Assembly (NCBI GenBank): GCA_001579985.1
Contig: LRSR01013122.1
Location: 1-64,000 of the forward strand
Reading direction: 5' to 3'
Origin: Hypsibius dujardini
Taxonomy: Eukaryota > Tardigrada > Eutardigrada > Parachela > Hypsibiidae
DNA: 64,000 bases
The notes below the pieces were generated by a model. The model was not told where the DNA came from. It worked only from the letters and a program-made list of their open reading frames with translations, and made no database searches. A program made the translations under genes and the position numbers. Shown piece after piece: positions 14,034 to 28,400 of this stretch (the first letter of the stretch is position 1; the number at the start of each line of letters is the position of its first letter).

Positions 14034-17000
14034 ACACCCCTGTCAATCTGAATATATGTATTATCGGGTGTGATCTGAAACATCCCTTTGGAGCACTTTT
14101 GCCCGTACCGTTGTTCATCCAGCGCTTCACGCAAATGGTCTGTCCCCGATTGGATTTGTTTTGTTTGAATTACGATGTGTACGATATTTAGCGCATTGAC
14201 CAGCCATGTCATTGAGCTTCACATGGTGAACATGAGACGGAAGAGTGTTGTGGAAGCACTGTTTCTGTGCCATACTGAGATTGTTGTCTACAGGGACTGT
14301 CGGGAAATGAACTTTGAAATACCTACCGCAATTGGCGGCTGATTGTTGGTAACGTAATCCAATATATTTCTCGGATGCATTTGCAGTCTAATAAGTAAGA
14401 ACCTTTCGGAATGTGATGATAACCAGCGTAGAGGATTAATTACCCGGGCCGGTGAATTGAGATTGCCAAATGATTCATTTAGCCCCCGGGAGGAGGATGG
14501 AATAAAGGCCGAGGCCGTGCCGGGAGAAATAGACAAACAGACAGACGGAAGCGAGTGAGCCACTTAATATTCTTTCCAGCTGATTGGCAATGATTACATT
14601 CACAGCAGGGGCTCTGTTAGGACATGATACCATTTAATCATGAGATAATTTATATCACCACAATGCCCATTCTTCTTCCCGCCCATTTGATCATCTCGCT
14701 AATCAGGCAAGCCTTTGCTGTTGCTGTTGCCTGGAACGACTCGCCCAGTGGAGGAGTGGACGAACCCTCCTCTTGTTAATTTGTTTTGTCGTCAGTCAGG
14801 ACTTCAGTTTAGAAAAGCCCGTCTGATGCATCTCCTTCAATTTGACTGCAGTGGAAGGAATTTTGTTGAAAAATAAAGAGGAAGAGGAGGAAACGCGGCA
14901 AAGATCAGAGGCCGACGGCCCGCGACGACTTAAGCTCAAGTGGTTAAGTCTAGATAAATCTTTCTGCTTCTCTCTTCACTGTGGCGGCGGTACGAATGTG
15001 AACCGTCCTCTCTTAACAGGTAGAGAACTCCCAGTACGCTTTTGCTTTATCTTTACCCCGTCTGAAGACAGAAAAGGACAATCCCTGATTCATCCCTTTT
15101 CGCTAGAAAGAAACAGCGTCCTTCCTTTCAAAAAAGGTCCCGTTTTTCAATATAAGAGAAGCTAAACCTTGGCATGGTATGGCGGCACGCTTACTTGCTC
15201 AGTCGCCTCATCATCTCCCACTCCAGTATGCCAATTAGGTATTAACAAGTCTCAGGCGAGAGTCAAGCCACTTGACTGTCCAATAAACATTCAGGTGAGT
15301 AAGGGAGAGAAAAATGTTTGCCGGGGGCCCCCATGTCGCGTCACGTCTCATCTCATTTTAATCTCATTAGACGAACAAGCGGTCTACACCCTCTACATCC
15401 TCAGTCCAAGGCGGAAGGTGCCCTCTTGACTCCGAGAGCATAATTATGTTGGTCGAGGAGATTGTTTTTTCTTTGTCTGGAGTGTAATGGGATTATTAGT
15501 CCTTCAACATGCCGCACCAGGCTGGGGCTGGTTAGGCATAAAAGTACATACATATGGTCATTTTTGGCGCCAGTCGAATCCTTCGAGCACGGAGGATATT
15601 ACAGTATAATTATTACAGATCAGAAAAATTGCCTCGGGGCGAATGATATTCTATTCTTACTTATTATTGCACCTCACAAAATACTAAATCCTAACTGAAT
15701 TAACATAAATTATGTGAGGATAGGTAATCAATATGATGGAATTGAAAAGACAATAGTGATTGTATAAAGCAGGATCGCCTCTACCCATTTCCCGGCTGAA
15801 GAATTACTTTCATTGAGATCATAATATATTTTCGACGCGCAAGCAATAATTCGTAATATGAAAAGCAACTCGTCAATCATACAGTAATATTTACAATTTA
15901 TCGGACAAAATACTAGTAAAAGAATAAAGCCGTGTCCTGTGCCACATGGCCATGGGATTTGCAGCACAGAACCAAATCGTGAAGGCGCCTAATCTATGGA
16001 TCACCTGGACTGGAGTGAATTGGATTATCACTTGACCGGTACTTGAGAAAAAAGACAATATTATCTTACTTTGTCGGGAAAGCTAGTCCTCGACTTGTCC
16101 AGACGAATTTGCTAATCAAAAATAAGAAGATCCAGTAAAATTAGACCGTACTACATTCAAGTAAAACTTAAATAACTAGCGGGCCAAGTATTCCACGAAA
16201 TAAGTTTTTTGCAGGCAGACTGCAATGATAAATTAATCAGAAAAGATTGAAATAATTTATTTTGGTTATTTTCTGTGGAATAAGAGAATATCATAAAGGG
16301 TCTGTTTAAGCGGACCAAGATAACGAGAGTTACACAGGAAACGACCAGTATGGATATGAGTAAAGCAAGATTTGCAAGAACAGCGGCGCGTTAGATGATT
16401 TGATGGAGAAAATATGGAATGAGTCTGATAAATTCCTATTAGACATATTCTTATTGAGTTGTATAGGAGAGATGCATCCTTAATCCGCGTTCCTCCGACT
16501 AGTCTGGCTCCATAGCCTACGCTATCAATTGTCTCATCACAAATCCCATAATCCCCCTTGCAACAAACCCAACCGAAATGATAACTTATTTGTCCTTTTG
16601 GGGAATCGATCCGCCAAAATAGAAGAGACTACTGGATTAGCAACGCTACTTTCAATGCATAACTTGACTAAACTATACTCTATAGTACCGCCAATGAAAA
16701 GTTGCCTTTGAAAATGCCGACGGAGCGGCGACCTCCAGTGCTTCCACGTTCCATCCACGATCGACAAAATATTCTTCAAATGCAGATCTCTTTCATAATT
16801 TACAAGTCTACAGCATTTTGCCATTAACTAAACAAATGAACGAACCGAACTGGGTTCGTACGTTTTTAATTTTTAAGAAGAAAATAGACAAACATGGTTG
16901 CTGAAAGGTGTTAGAAGGTTTAATGTGGAGACCACTCAGTGACAGCTAGGCTAGTAGTGAAACTTTAAAAGCAATCTATCAAGTCGAGGAGCACTTTTAA

Positions 17001-17689
17001 TTTGGGGTTGTCTGCTGTGGGGTAGTGCCTTTTTGATTGTTGTCATTATGAAGATCAAGTTGCCCTCCCCCGTTGCATGGGGCGACGGTAATTTGGAAGG
17101 GTAGGTAGGTAGCAGGAAAGCCCCATGATGGCGCAGTTACTCTGGCTCGGTGGAACGCTGCGGGATCTAGGCGACAGTTGTACAATTGACGCTATTTAAT
17201 TGTGACATCGATACCTTTGCAAGTGTCAGACGACGACCCCCGCGATTATCCAAGTTCACAATTCCCAAGGACTTTTCAAACAAGGTTCTCCTGCCGTTCA
17301 GTAATGGGAGAGGCAAAACAAGATTCCATGCAACGCCTCATGCGCCAACGCCACCTAGCGGCCTTGAGCCAACCAAGTTCAACTTTTTCCTCCACAATTC
17401 ACCGCTTAGCAAAAATGCAATGAAAAATGGACTCATTCAATAATGACGTTTGAAATTGATCATTCTTCCAAAAAGAAGATGCATTGGATATAATATTGTT
17501 TGTTGAACCTTTCTAAACTATCCGACGTTCTGCATACATTTGACAAGAAATGGCAGTTGACGGGACATACCCGTATATGTATGGAATGCGACGCAAAGCT
17601 AGAAAAGGGTTCACCTGTTCACCTGGGAAGTACTAGGTAAGTACGTACTAGTTTACATGTACAGTGTACAGGATGAGGTGTGATTAAAT

Positions 17690-18370
17690 GGCCGGCGGTG
17701 GGACTTGTTTTGCACCGGTTCCCCGCTTATCTTTAGCCAAACGGTTTGCTATTTGGTAAGAGCCTTCTGTCAATGTGCCTGCCAGAGTCTGTTACTTCTG
17801 TTTAACTGCTGGCCTAAGAATCCGTCAGTCTGTCCGATCTCAACAGAAATCTCGTCCGGACATGAAGATTAGTCGGAGAAAGGTTTGCTTGGCCGTCGGC
17901 CAACTGACATTGTTCGACTATCAATTGTACCTCAACGGACTACGCATAATAAGTTAACCGTACCGTCGTCCCCTGTATTTTAAAACGTCGATAAGTCAAA
18001 CCCAATATCTAGACCTTTCCACGACTCGACAACCTTACCGTTCGGTACCCGATAAAACTTTCCGTCAGCCCGCCTACTCCACTCGGAGAATGGTCACCCA
18101 CCGATCCTCAGTCTTTCTTTCGGTCTTGCTCGATCAAAGTGACCGTGGTTGAGATTAAATACTCGTGCGTATGTGCTTACTCGAACAGTTACGGTCGGTG
18201 ACGGACACATAGGGTACGCTCTTTAGCATACCCTTTGCTATTACTGGGCTAACCGGTCATTTCCGGCGGGTTTGTCCCCACTCCGGCACGCGGCCCACGA
18301 GTCAGGCGCACCTTTCTTTTAAGTGCGCCTGAGTTTGAGATCCAGTAAACCGGCCGGTGTATCGTCCAAA
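17690..18370. repeat. diverged CCG/TCGG-rich repeat-like block
   Basis: The block is rich in short variants such as CCGTCGGCC, ACCGTACCGTCG, ACCTTACCGTTCGG and GACGGACAC, in the style of the repeat at 850-1510. It ends with a clear hairpin (18302-18332). A few phrases (GTGCTTACTCGAACAG.. near 18172) recur loosely near 37.27 kb. It may be a decayed element, but no coding region is visible. Confidence 0.35.
18302..18332. repeat. perfect 10-bp stem hairpin
   Basis: TCAGGCGCAC and its exact reverse complement GTGCGCCTGA are separated by an 11-nt pyrimidine-rich loop. It lies in gene-free DNA at the edge of the diverged repeat block. Its role is unknown. Confidence 0.7.
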
Positions 18371-20173
18371 TTCACAAATTGATGTACCACAGTGAGAGCA
18401 TGGCAAATTAACACACCATGTAACAGGGCACTAGTCCGTTTGACGGTTTATCTCACCGTCGTTTCATGTGGCACCATCTGGCTGTACACGTACAAAATTG
18501 CCCCTTATAGCCATCTATCTATCATTCATCGTTCGGGCGAAAATTCCAAAACCATGTTCTGCAACTGTGAATTTCGTTTTGGAATTGCGATGATGTTTTG
18601 TCCTACTGTCCACGCTTCCAGTTGGATTGAACCTTTTGCCGGCTTCGTAGAGAACTGTGCAATACAATATTCGGCCATTTCTATTTATTATGCAATACAT
18701 TAGATCTACAGTAGTTGCCCAGTTACGGTGGCACTCGCACCGCCAAAACTAACGTTGTTGTTGCTGGCTCTGATGAAGATATATCGCAAAGATGCACCAT
18801 TTCCAGTCTAGTTCATATATACCAATCTGGATCACACGCACATCTTTTGTTAGTTTTATTGTTTGCGCTTTTAAGAACCGAGTCGGAGATAATTCAATCA
18901 TCCTATATTTATTTGATATCGGGTTTCTGAAAGTGGTTCATGTGCCGACATTCGAAAACGCCCAAGATCCGAAGACCGAGAGTTTCGTTCATTGCCAAAT
19001 TCTGTACTGTGAAATATCAAAATATTACGTCGACACTACATTTTCCATAAATTATTGAGATTGTTGGGGGAAGGGAGAGTAGTCAAAATTGAATAATCCT
19101 CCTCATTTGGATTTCCTCTGCTCTCATATCCTGGTGAAAGATAGAAAAAAAGTTTAATCGTAAGAAGAGTGAGTTAGTAGTTGGTTGACTATATATGTAA
19201 GCGGAGGTGTCTCCAGCCATGTCGTCGTTGTCGATAGATTTGATACAACCATATAGTGGGCGTCTTGTACTCCGTATGGGTTCTCCTAAACAGATCGATA
19301 CTGTACGGTACGTTGGCTGATCTTTGCGTGGCCTCGAGGCCTCCTCTACATGCGGTCTTTGTAAAGCCGACGACGGAGCTCCACACCACAGGCACACAGT
19401 TGAGGCCAGGGCGCTGCTCATGCAATTGGAGACGCGGTGCGCCGAGCGAGCGTGCTCTGACGATCGTTATTGCTTACTACTTACTACACAGTAGCTGCAG
19501 TGATGTGATGATGTTACGCGTTTTTATGGAGAATCATATTCTGCGGCGACGAGTCGTGCCACTCGACAACCACGCAAGTACCGTACGCAATCGTAACCGC
19601 AGCGCAAAGAAGAGATGAGAGCGCCCTCCTTCAACATTTGCGGTGGCGGACGGACCGCTCTAAATGAGATCACACATGGAATGGAATGAACAGCACAGTC
19701 AGCTGCAAACCAAACCACAAAGTGATACCGTAGCTTTTTTTAACTTGACTTCCGATTGCAACTATAGAGTAAAAGCCTCTTACTCTCTTTCCTTCCCTCC
19801 CTCCCTCCATCCGTTGGAGGCACACTTTCTAGAGAGCCTTCTCCTTCCTGGCTTGGATGATCTCAGGGGGTAGATAGGTCTTCCATCTTGTCTGTTTTGG
19901 GTCGAAAAAAGCGTGCCTGACGTCGTGACATTTATCTACATATATACTTTACTCTTATCTGTCTGTATACGTTGTTGGAAGTCGGTGGAACGGGATCGCT
20001 GTACTTGTGTGGATTCTTGGACGCTGATCGCGTGCCATCCATTACTTATATAATTACCAGCGCTAATACTTTTCATGGCATAGTTTTCTTTCCGTCATCA
20101 TCGGTTGTGTTTTGCGAGAATTTAACACTTGTCATCCATTGGCCGCTATATATATTAGCACTTTTTTTGAGAA

Positions 20174-21367
20174 ATGGCCTATGTCAATTGTTACCACGTC
20201 TTCTTCTTGGCGGCTTTTCTCATTTCGCCTTTTATCGCAGGTGAGTTGGTTTAAGCTTTTTGTGTCCTTAAATAAGGCTCGTAAATCAAGTTTTTGAATA
20301 TACCGCCGTCATCTGTTACTGTGAGCCCGAGTGGCGAAGAGAAAAGAGCGGCTGCGGTAGCTATATACTTTATCTCATCGATTGCTTCTGTGCTGTGGCG
20401 TTCTGCTCTGCTCAACCGAAATATCTAGGTCGCTCTGTGAGTTTGTTTGCCCAATCACTTGTGACGCTTTTTAATTGTCTTTTTAAACTGGGCCGCCGCT
20501 TTTGTCGTTAATCTTTTTGGCGAAATGGGATGTTTGCGGGGGGATGTCTTCCGTTTATTTAACTCATCCTAAGGATTTCAATAGCACGGGATCAAAACCG
20601 GAAATGCCTCATCCGCTATCGGCTACAAGCAAATATAAGTTGGCTATGTGGTAGCAATCTTGTCTTTTGGCAGGTATTACGGCCATTCAGTGTCTCATCT
20701 GTGCCCCGGTCCCGGAAATCGGGGAAACGTGCGCGAATCCCAAAGACATTAGCCTGGACGAGTGTGGATCCACAACCAACGCATGTCATGCCCTCTTTAT
20801 AAAGCAAGCCAACGGTCAGCTAATCTCAGCGTAGTACTCTTGATTGACAGTTGCTTATTGACTCAAGAACAACAATAAACAACTACTTGTCTTGGCTTGA
20901 ATTGGTCTTGTAGGAGCTACGGAAATAACGCGCAACTGCGGAAAATATCGTGGCGCTTTCCAAGCCGGTGATAATGAATGCAAGGACTTTACCCTTTCCA
21001 ACCACAAAACTGTAAAGTTATGCAACTGCCAGTCAGAGGGATGCAACAGTCAAGTTTTAGGTAAAAATTGAGGCAGCTCTAACGGCTTTTCATTCATTTT
21101 TTAATTGACAGAAGAAATATGTCATTTTATTCCCTAGATCCACGAGAACTCCCAGCAGGCCCAGGCTCGGGAGCGGTGACGTCAGCGCCATCTGTCGCGG
21201 GAGGAGGCAGCAAGCCCGGCACAACTGACACAAATAACAAACTGCCTGTCTTCAATCCGTCTCAGGCGTCAGTAGATGGAGGAGGAGGAGCAGCTAAGGC
21301 CGCTGCCTTAACTTTTACTCCGTTTTCCTCACTCATAACAACAGCGGCCCTCTTTTTACTTCTCTAG
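20174..21367 (+). CDS. GPI-anchored Ly6/uPAR (three-finger) protein
   Basis: Small cell-surface protein of the LU superfamily. Four exons: 20174-20240, 20674-20814, 20914-21060 and 21138-21367, all introns phase 1, 194 residues. Residues 1-22 are a signal peptide (MAYVNCYHVFFLAAFLISPF). The mature part has ten cysteines, starting IQCLIC and ending LCNCQSEGCN, the usual LU-domain ending. A Gly/Pro/Ser-rich stalk follows, then a hydrophobic C-terminus (SLITTAALFLLL), typical of a GPI-anchor signal. Invertebrate relatives (sleepless/quiver, boudin and others) act as channel modulators or junction proteins, but the family is too diverse to choose a role. The AG at 21117-21118 would lead to an immediate stop, so the one at 21136-21137 was chosen. 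An HCN channel follows 1.1 kb downstream; a functional link is only a guess. Confidence 0.85.
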
Positions 21368-22474
21368 GCGTTAGTTAATTTGAATGGCATTTTAGAATTA
21401 GATTGCATTTCCGTCGCGTTGCCGGTAGCGTGCCTTGCCCATGGTTGTTGAACTTTTACTCTTTTAATTATCATTATCAGTTTGTTCAAGTAAGGTTCCA
21501 GTTTGTTTTGTGAATGCGTTCGGGTGAATTGCCACTAATCAATTCTCTTCATTTTGTCCAATTAAAGTCCGACAAAAACGTACATCAAAATCCAGATCGG
21601 GCTTCCAGATGCGAGCACTGATTTTGTGAAAACTCAGTTAGATTAGACTGAATATGGTGGGGAAGAAAGGATGAGGGACAAGACGCGGCAATTAAGAAGC
21701 ATATATTGATGTGACACCTCTCCCTCGTGAGGCTCGAAGAGGTTTTCCATCTCGGCAGTCAAGTCTTCCTTTGGGTATGCCTGCGACCGTGCTGTTGAAT
21801 GAGTAACTAGTACTGTACGTACAGTACAGTATACTCCAAGGTTGACAGTTTGCTTGAAAAGTTAAATGTTCCAGTTGACCGCCGTGTATGTAGTAGGCTC
21901 CTTTAGATCAGCAGCTGAGAGTCATCAAAAAAAGTAAGCTCCCAGTCCCCTTATAATAGTGCACGAATAGTTGCAGTCGCAGACACAAAAAGCTCTTTGT
22001 GCCAGAACGCCTTGTCACGCGGTGAAGAACTCGGGATGACATGTCCAATCGGTCTGATGGGGATTGCAATGGAAGGATAAGACGTTTAACGGACAGGCAA
22101 GACATTGATTTAATAACGTATTCGATTTGGAGATAGTAAAGTACGTACAAACCAAGGCCGAAAGCGGCGTACGGCTTCTACTGCTTCCGGCGGGAAGTCC
22201 ATCTTTTTTATGTCATTACATCTCCTTCTCTTTTTACCACTCTCGTCTGCAGTTGTGTTTCTCACAAATCATTTAAAAGTTTACGCCAGAACACCGTATT
22301 CACTACTCAACCTGAACCTGTGACCCTTTTACTCTTTAGTCAAAGTTCGTTTACGTGTACCTCACGTACATGACACATTCGGTCATTAGCCATGGAGTTT
22401 CTCGTGCCAGGGTGACCTATAGCATTGGATTCTGTATTCGGTATACCGATCGGAATAGTGAATAAAAGCAAAAT
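21368..22474. other. spacer between Ly6 and HCN genes
   Basis: 3' flank of the Ly6 gene and 5' flank of HCN. The only structure I see is a 16-bp palindrome at 21811-21826 (TACTGTACGTACAGTA) within a GTAC-rich patch. No gene is evident. Confidence 0.6.
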
Positions 22475-25400
22475 ATGCCTCGTGATAGGTCTGGAATGGT
22501 TGTTCAGGAAAATTTTCTGGGTTCGGATACCAGGAATATGGGTATGGGTAGCTCTCAACAGGCATACGGATATGGTCGAGAGCAACAACTGCAGACGGCG
22601 GTGACAGTTGATCAGAAACGACGGAGTTCCTCTACCTTCTCACTCCGTCCAACTTGGAGCATGAACAACAACAATATTCAACCCATACCTGACCCCATAC
22701 CATGCTATCGGTAAGCACTGTGAACCTCTTTTTTCTCATCGGTAATATAGATAAGAGATGAACGGGCTTGAGCCAATAAATTATTGTTAAAAGTTGGCAA
22801 TCAATTCAGCTGGTAGAGACAGTTACTGACTGTACTAGCAGTATCTAGGTTTCCACGCCAAATAACTCAAAAGGGATAATGCATAAAAAATCCCCTCGAA
22901 ACGTCATGAGAGCTTGTGTTTGCTGGATTATCTCCATTTCAGGGTGCTGAAAAACTTTACTTTGTACTCGGAGACCTCAAGGAATGTCCACATATGTACA
23001 GTACCGTATGTCGAGAATCCGTACTGGTCGACTCTTTTGATTTGCTCACCCAGGCGGAGCATTCAGGGTGTGGCGCCATCTATCATTCTGTCAACCTCAT
23101 GTTCAAAACTTGCCAGAAGTGATTGTTACATACAACAAATGATTTTAAAAACTAAACCCAGACATCAGAAAAGTACTTGCCTCCAGGTATACCGTATACC
23201 CTGAAGCCATGGAGGTTTGAAATCATTATAATTGTAAATTCAGTGATGAGGCGGCCTACTTGAAACGTCAATGGATATCCAATGAAATCTATCTCCCAAA
23301 ACCCACACCTTCCTATAAAACAATACAAGCTTATGAGTTACTGCATATATAATATCAAGCAATACGCGTAAGTAATCCTGTGACACCATCTCTTGATAGT
23401 GATTACTGAAAAAAAGGGCCTACAAAGTTTTGTGCGTTAATTTGACCAGTGGGAATGACGCAGGCCGACAAGCTGCAGACTAATCATAGTCAAATGATGA
23501 GAGGCTACACACTACATTGTACAGTCTAGGCTCAGGTGGAGGAAGCTCCAATAGCCTACTTGCTAGTGGAACCACACCGGATGCCGAGGAAAAGGGCTTG
23601 GGAGGATCGTGCCTCGTGAGCGACGATTAGCGCTTCAGCACCTCTTCCAACTAAACAAATCCACCGGGACGGCAATTCCCCGAGTCGACTCCCTGTCTGG
23701 CAGGTCCTTCGTTTCGTACACATGCGTACATTACAAGTACAGACAAACAAGCTCGCTACTGTCTAAATCGGGTATGGAGGAGAGGACAAGCCCAGTGGAT
23801 CAATTGGTAGGTGGAGTGTGAAAGGAAGGGAAGTCATTTGTCGTGGTTCTGCTCAACCTCAACTACACATCAGGTTGAGGGGAAAGGGTAGGAAGCAGTA
23901 AGGGCTTCAGGGTTAAGAGCTCCAGGGTGCGGAAAGTACATCCTTAGTTGTTCCCTGTCTCAGGCTCTACAGTGTACTGTAGATCGTACGTGATACTGAC
24001 ATGTTTCCGCCCAAAGAATCGTCAGCAGCAGCACTCCAGTCAGCTTGTGCCTCTCCTCTCCTGGATGGTCGATTGAATTGGCGGGCAAATCACCCCCTGC
24101 CAACTAACAACACAGCTCGATATACTGCCCTCCACCACTGTGTTGAGGATATATTTCAAACGTGTATGATGCATTATCGAATAGTAACAATCACGCAGCT
24201 CCACTAACCTTCCTTCCTTAGTTAGGCCTTGACATTTTTTTCTTCTTTTAAGGTCGCGATCGGTGGACGAAGATGGAGGAAGCGAATTAGAGACGAAAGC
24301 GTTCCAACCGCCACCTGCTCTCTCGTCATGTCTCAAGGGCAGCTCCTTTTCCACCGGAAGGAAGGCAAGTTCTCAAGCCATCTTCCCGTCTCCGGTGCTG
24401 CTGACAGCCAAGGAAGAGCAAGAACTCTGTACCGCTGTCAAAGATGCCTCCGAGTTGGAGCTGGACTTTGTCGGGTTGGATCATGCGATGAACCTGCTCC
24501 CATCAGCGTATGAACCCTTCCTCTCCTCGCTCCACAGCAACACTACCTCATCATCGCAAAATTTCCTTGGACCTCAACGTCGAGCGACCCTTTCCAGGTC
24601 ACTCGATCCAACCGAGGCTGTCGGCTGTCGGCTCAACCGGTCTCTGTCCGTGCCGTACCGGCACAACAGCATCATGTCCAGCATGAGGAAGCCCTCACAG
24701 GCCACCAACAACACCGTCGACCAGACACTGAAACAACAATTTTTATCTATTTTCCAACCTGCCAATGATAACAAGCTAGCTCTTAAGTTGTTTGGTAAGT
24801 ACAATATACGGTAATTATTGATTAATAATGCCCCCCCCCCCATCCAGCCTGCTTCTTCGTTCTTGACTTATACAACAACGAAGACAGCTTTAGACTTTCA
24901 CGTTTGGAAAGGTCTCTGGGGGGACACCCCTCCCCATCAGACGAGACGTCTTCATTCGTTTCGTGTCGAACGTGCTTCCTAACTAAGACATATCACTTTA
25001 CGACCTCCATTTATAGGATCTCACGCTGCTGTGACTAAGGAGAGGGAACGGATTGCAAGCAGTAAACACTGGATTATACATCCGGCCTCAAACTTCAGGT
25101 ACAAGACAGGAATAATAAGTGAATTCTATGGGACTACGGGCTAGGATTTAGGTTCTTTCATCCACTTGCTGATGGTCCCCCGTCGATCAATAACACCTAG
25201 CAAACGTTCAGTCCGCACTTCATTAGTCCAGGATCGATAGTCTCTTCACGAACCCACACCTACCTATGTCATGTACATGAGAAGCGATTGCTTTTCGACT
25301 ACCATGTAGATTGCAATGAAGTGCATTTGTTTGATTGATCAATCGCGGGTGAAATTTTCTAACCAAACAAACTTTCGATGCAAGACAAATTAACAAAAGG

Positions 25401-28400
25401 CCACTGACGGCCGGCTCAGTTATTGGAGACCCTGCGATCGTAGACAGTGATGGGGGGAGGGCAGGTTTGCAATTGCCGGCGTCTGCGTGGCGATTGTGGC
25501 AATATTTGTTCGCATTTATGTCATCACCTTCTGCGGATGAAAGCAAAGTGTCATGATTATGGCAGAGGGAAAAGGGAAAAGTCCGGTCAGACGGAATGAG
25601 ACGGGACGGGACGAGACAGAGGGGAGGAGCGGGAGAGCCAGCTCGCTGGCGGCTCTTTTGCTCCACTGCAACAGACAATTGTGCTCCTTCTCTGACGCGT
25701 GAACACGTTGACGAGGAAAACAAATAGGCCGCTCTGTAGCGAAGGACTGGCGAGAGCTCAAGACATGACGAGCTCCTGCTTTGCCTTGCCTTTCCCCGCG
25801 ATATTAAATAAGAAATCGATAGTAGCTGACGGCAATCTCCACGAGAGCTTTAAATTTAATAGCGGGATTTCATCCGGCCGCGACGGACTCGGCTAGATCC
25901 TTCATTCCGATCCCGATCCGATGTGATGAGAAGGATTTGCCATGATTGCCTAGTCAAGAGAGCACGACTAATGAACGAACACTGACCAAAAATGCTCTAC
26001 CCATTAACTTCATTATGATAGGCGCGTAAACGACCCTAGCCATTTCCAATACTCTTCTCATACACGGCCTAGTCTCCCTTAACAAAAACCACCCGTGGCA
26101 TTCACAAATATATCCCACACACATAATTTTGAGAAAATATAGGCACCTATAAAAGATTGTAGTTGTAGTTTGTAGTTAGTTGTCTTTAGTATTTAGTAGC
26201 TTCGTAGTTGTATTTTTCCGTTGTTACTTTTATTAAGTAGTTACGTACTTGTAATTTCAAATTGTAGTTTTTAGTTCGTATCTATGCTTTTAATTAGGAA
26301 TGTGAAAGTTATTTTTAATGAATATTGTCCATTCCCTGAGCACTGAAAATACAAATCGACCTTGCTGAATCTTGATCCATAGTGGCGTTATACACTATGT
26401 GTCCGTCATCGCACACCGCTGTGCTGTTTAAGTCACTGGTTTTAGACTTTACCTTATCCGCCAATATTTTTTCTCGTGAAGTTCCTATTAGTTTCCGAGC
26501 CCGCATTCCCTAATATCAAACTATCTGTTTACAAATAATATCAATCATTAATTTTAACGCCATGGCCCTACCATACTGTATGACAATCATTAAGCTTGTA
26601 ATACGAAAATGTATACACACGTAGCCACAAGATAGAGTTAACCAAGTTAAAACCGAATTTTTACTGGGTATTTAGGGTGGCCAAAGTTTGAGCCAATTTT
26701 GGTCACAGCTTGATTTTTTTATTAAATGTCCAGCCGAAAATCGAAAACAAAATTCAACAAGCGGACTTTGGATAGACAAAACAAAACAAGTAAAGTAAAT
26801 TTACTTTCACCTCGATGCTAACAAACAATAAAAAATTCCTGGCTTCCTGCATAATTTTGGAGACATACAGGCTCGCATTGTCTTGCTGGAATACTTATTT
26901 CGATTGTTAGCTTCCAGGTGAAACTAAACTTGTTTTACTACACTTTTTTTTATTGAAAGCCCCTTGTTGAATTTTGTTTTCGTTTTTTTGTCTGGACACT
27001 TACGGTAATAAAAAAATTAAGCGATGATAAAAACAGTGGCATGCTGTGGCCAAAAATGACTCAAATTTTGACCACCCTAATTTGCTGGCACCCAGTAAAA
27101 AGTATGTTTTAACTTGGTTAGCGCTATCATGTGGCCACTTGTGTATTCATGGTCACCGTGTGATATTAGTTCATAACTATTTTTATGAGCCGCTAAAACT
27201 AAGATCAAAACTAGGTAAGTATAAACTATAAACTATAATTAGAAAGTACAGGTACGTAACTACTAAATAAATATTATTATATTATATAAATATTATTAAA
27301 TAAAAAATACAACTGAAAAATACAACTACGAAACTACTAAATACTAAAGACAACAACTAACTACAAACTACAAGTACCATCTTTTATACATACCCCTGTC
27401 GGCTGCGTGTTTGCATGACTGACAATAAAGTACACGGCAACTGGACTTACCGACAGCGTATTGGCTGCTTCACATTCATGCCTGATGCCATTAGTGTTGA
27501 TATTTTTGCAGATTTTATTTCGACTTATTTATGCTGATTGTGCTGCTGGCGAACCTAATGATCCTCCCAGTTTCCATCTCATTTTTCAACGACGACTTCT
27601 CGATACCTTGGATCATTTTCAACTGTTTCAGTGACACTGTAAGAAGTAATGCAGATGAAAAGTCATCATAATTTGCATATACATTTATACTGTAGATTTT
27701 TATTGTGGATCTCGTCTGCAATTTTCGAACCGGTAAGGCTTTGGAAGAGCGTTCCGATTTTAAGTTTTCCGGTTTTCGGTGCTGGTGTAGTCAGCTTCCA
27801 AAATGTTATGAGCCCAATTTGAAATGTAGGTCTTATAAATCCGGAAAATTCGGCGGATGTTGTCCTTGACCCCAAGGAAATTGCAAGGCGTTACGTCCGA
27901 TCCTGGTTCTTTGTGGACTTAATTTCCAGTATCCCCTTTGACTATGGTATGATATTAGTCTATTGCTATGCTGTCATATTATATGATTACATTTCTTGTG
28001 GGATCTGTTGATAGTCGTTCTGGTCATCTCAATCTGGGACGATGATTTCGCCAAGTCGCAAGTAAGAAGTCTTTTAGACAACCCGATGGGGAGCTGTGAT
28101 AGTCGGTAATTGAGTAACAACATTGACTGTTTTTTTTACAGATTGTCCATGCCGGAAGGTAAAGCAATTCATCCTATGGAAGAAAAATACCGGCTCATTT
28201 TTAATATGCCTATTTGTGTTGTAGAGCTCTTCGTATTCTGAGGATGGCTAAGCTTTTAAGTCTGATCAAATTGCTGCGTCTTTCAAGGCTGGTCCGTTAC
28301 GTCTCACAATTTGAGGAGATATATGTAAGTTCCTTCCCCTCTCTTCTCCTCCCCTGGCATGAAGCGATAGCATATTCTTGCATGTCCTTTCCCGAGCTGA

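Larger units (their letters stand above)
9167..20173. other. 11 kb gene-free stretch upstream of Irx
   Basis: No frame here shows a recognisable domain or a phase-consistent exon chain. Frames up to 172 codons exist (12817-13335 minus, 12941-13303 plus), but they overlap on opposite strands and read as chance. The stretch contains simple repeats, a diverged repeat at about 17.7-18.4 kb and AT-rich blocks. By position it is the likely home of the Irx promoter, non-coding first exon and enhancers; this is inference. Confidence 0.55.

Noticed and set aside
25223-25723. 166-codon minus frame in an HCN intron
   Set aside because: No motif and lies wholly inside an intron of a well-supported gene.
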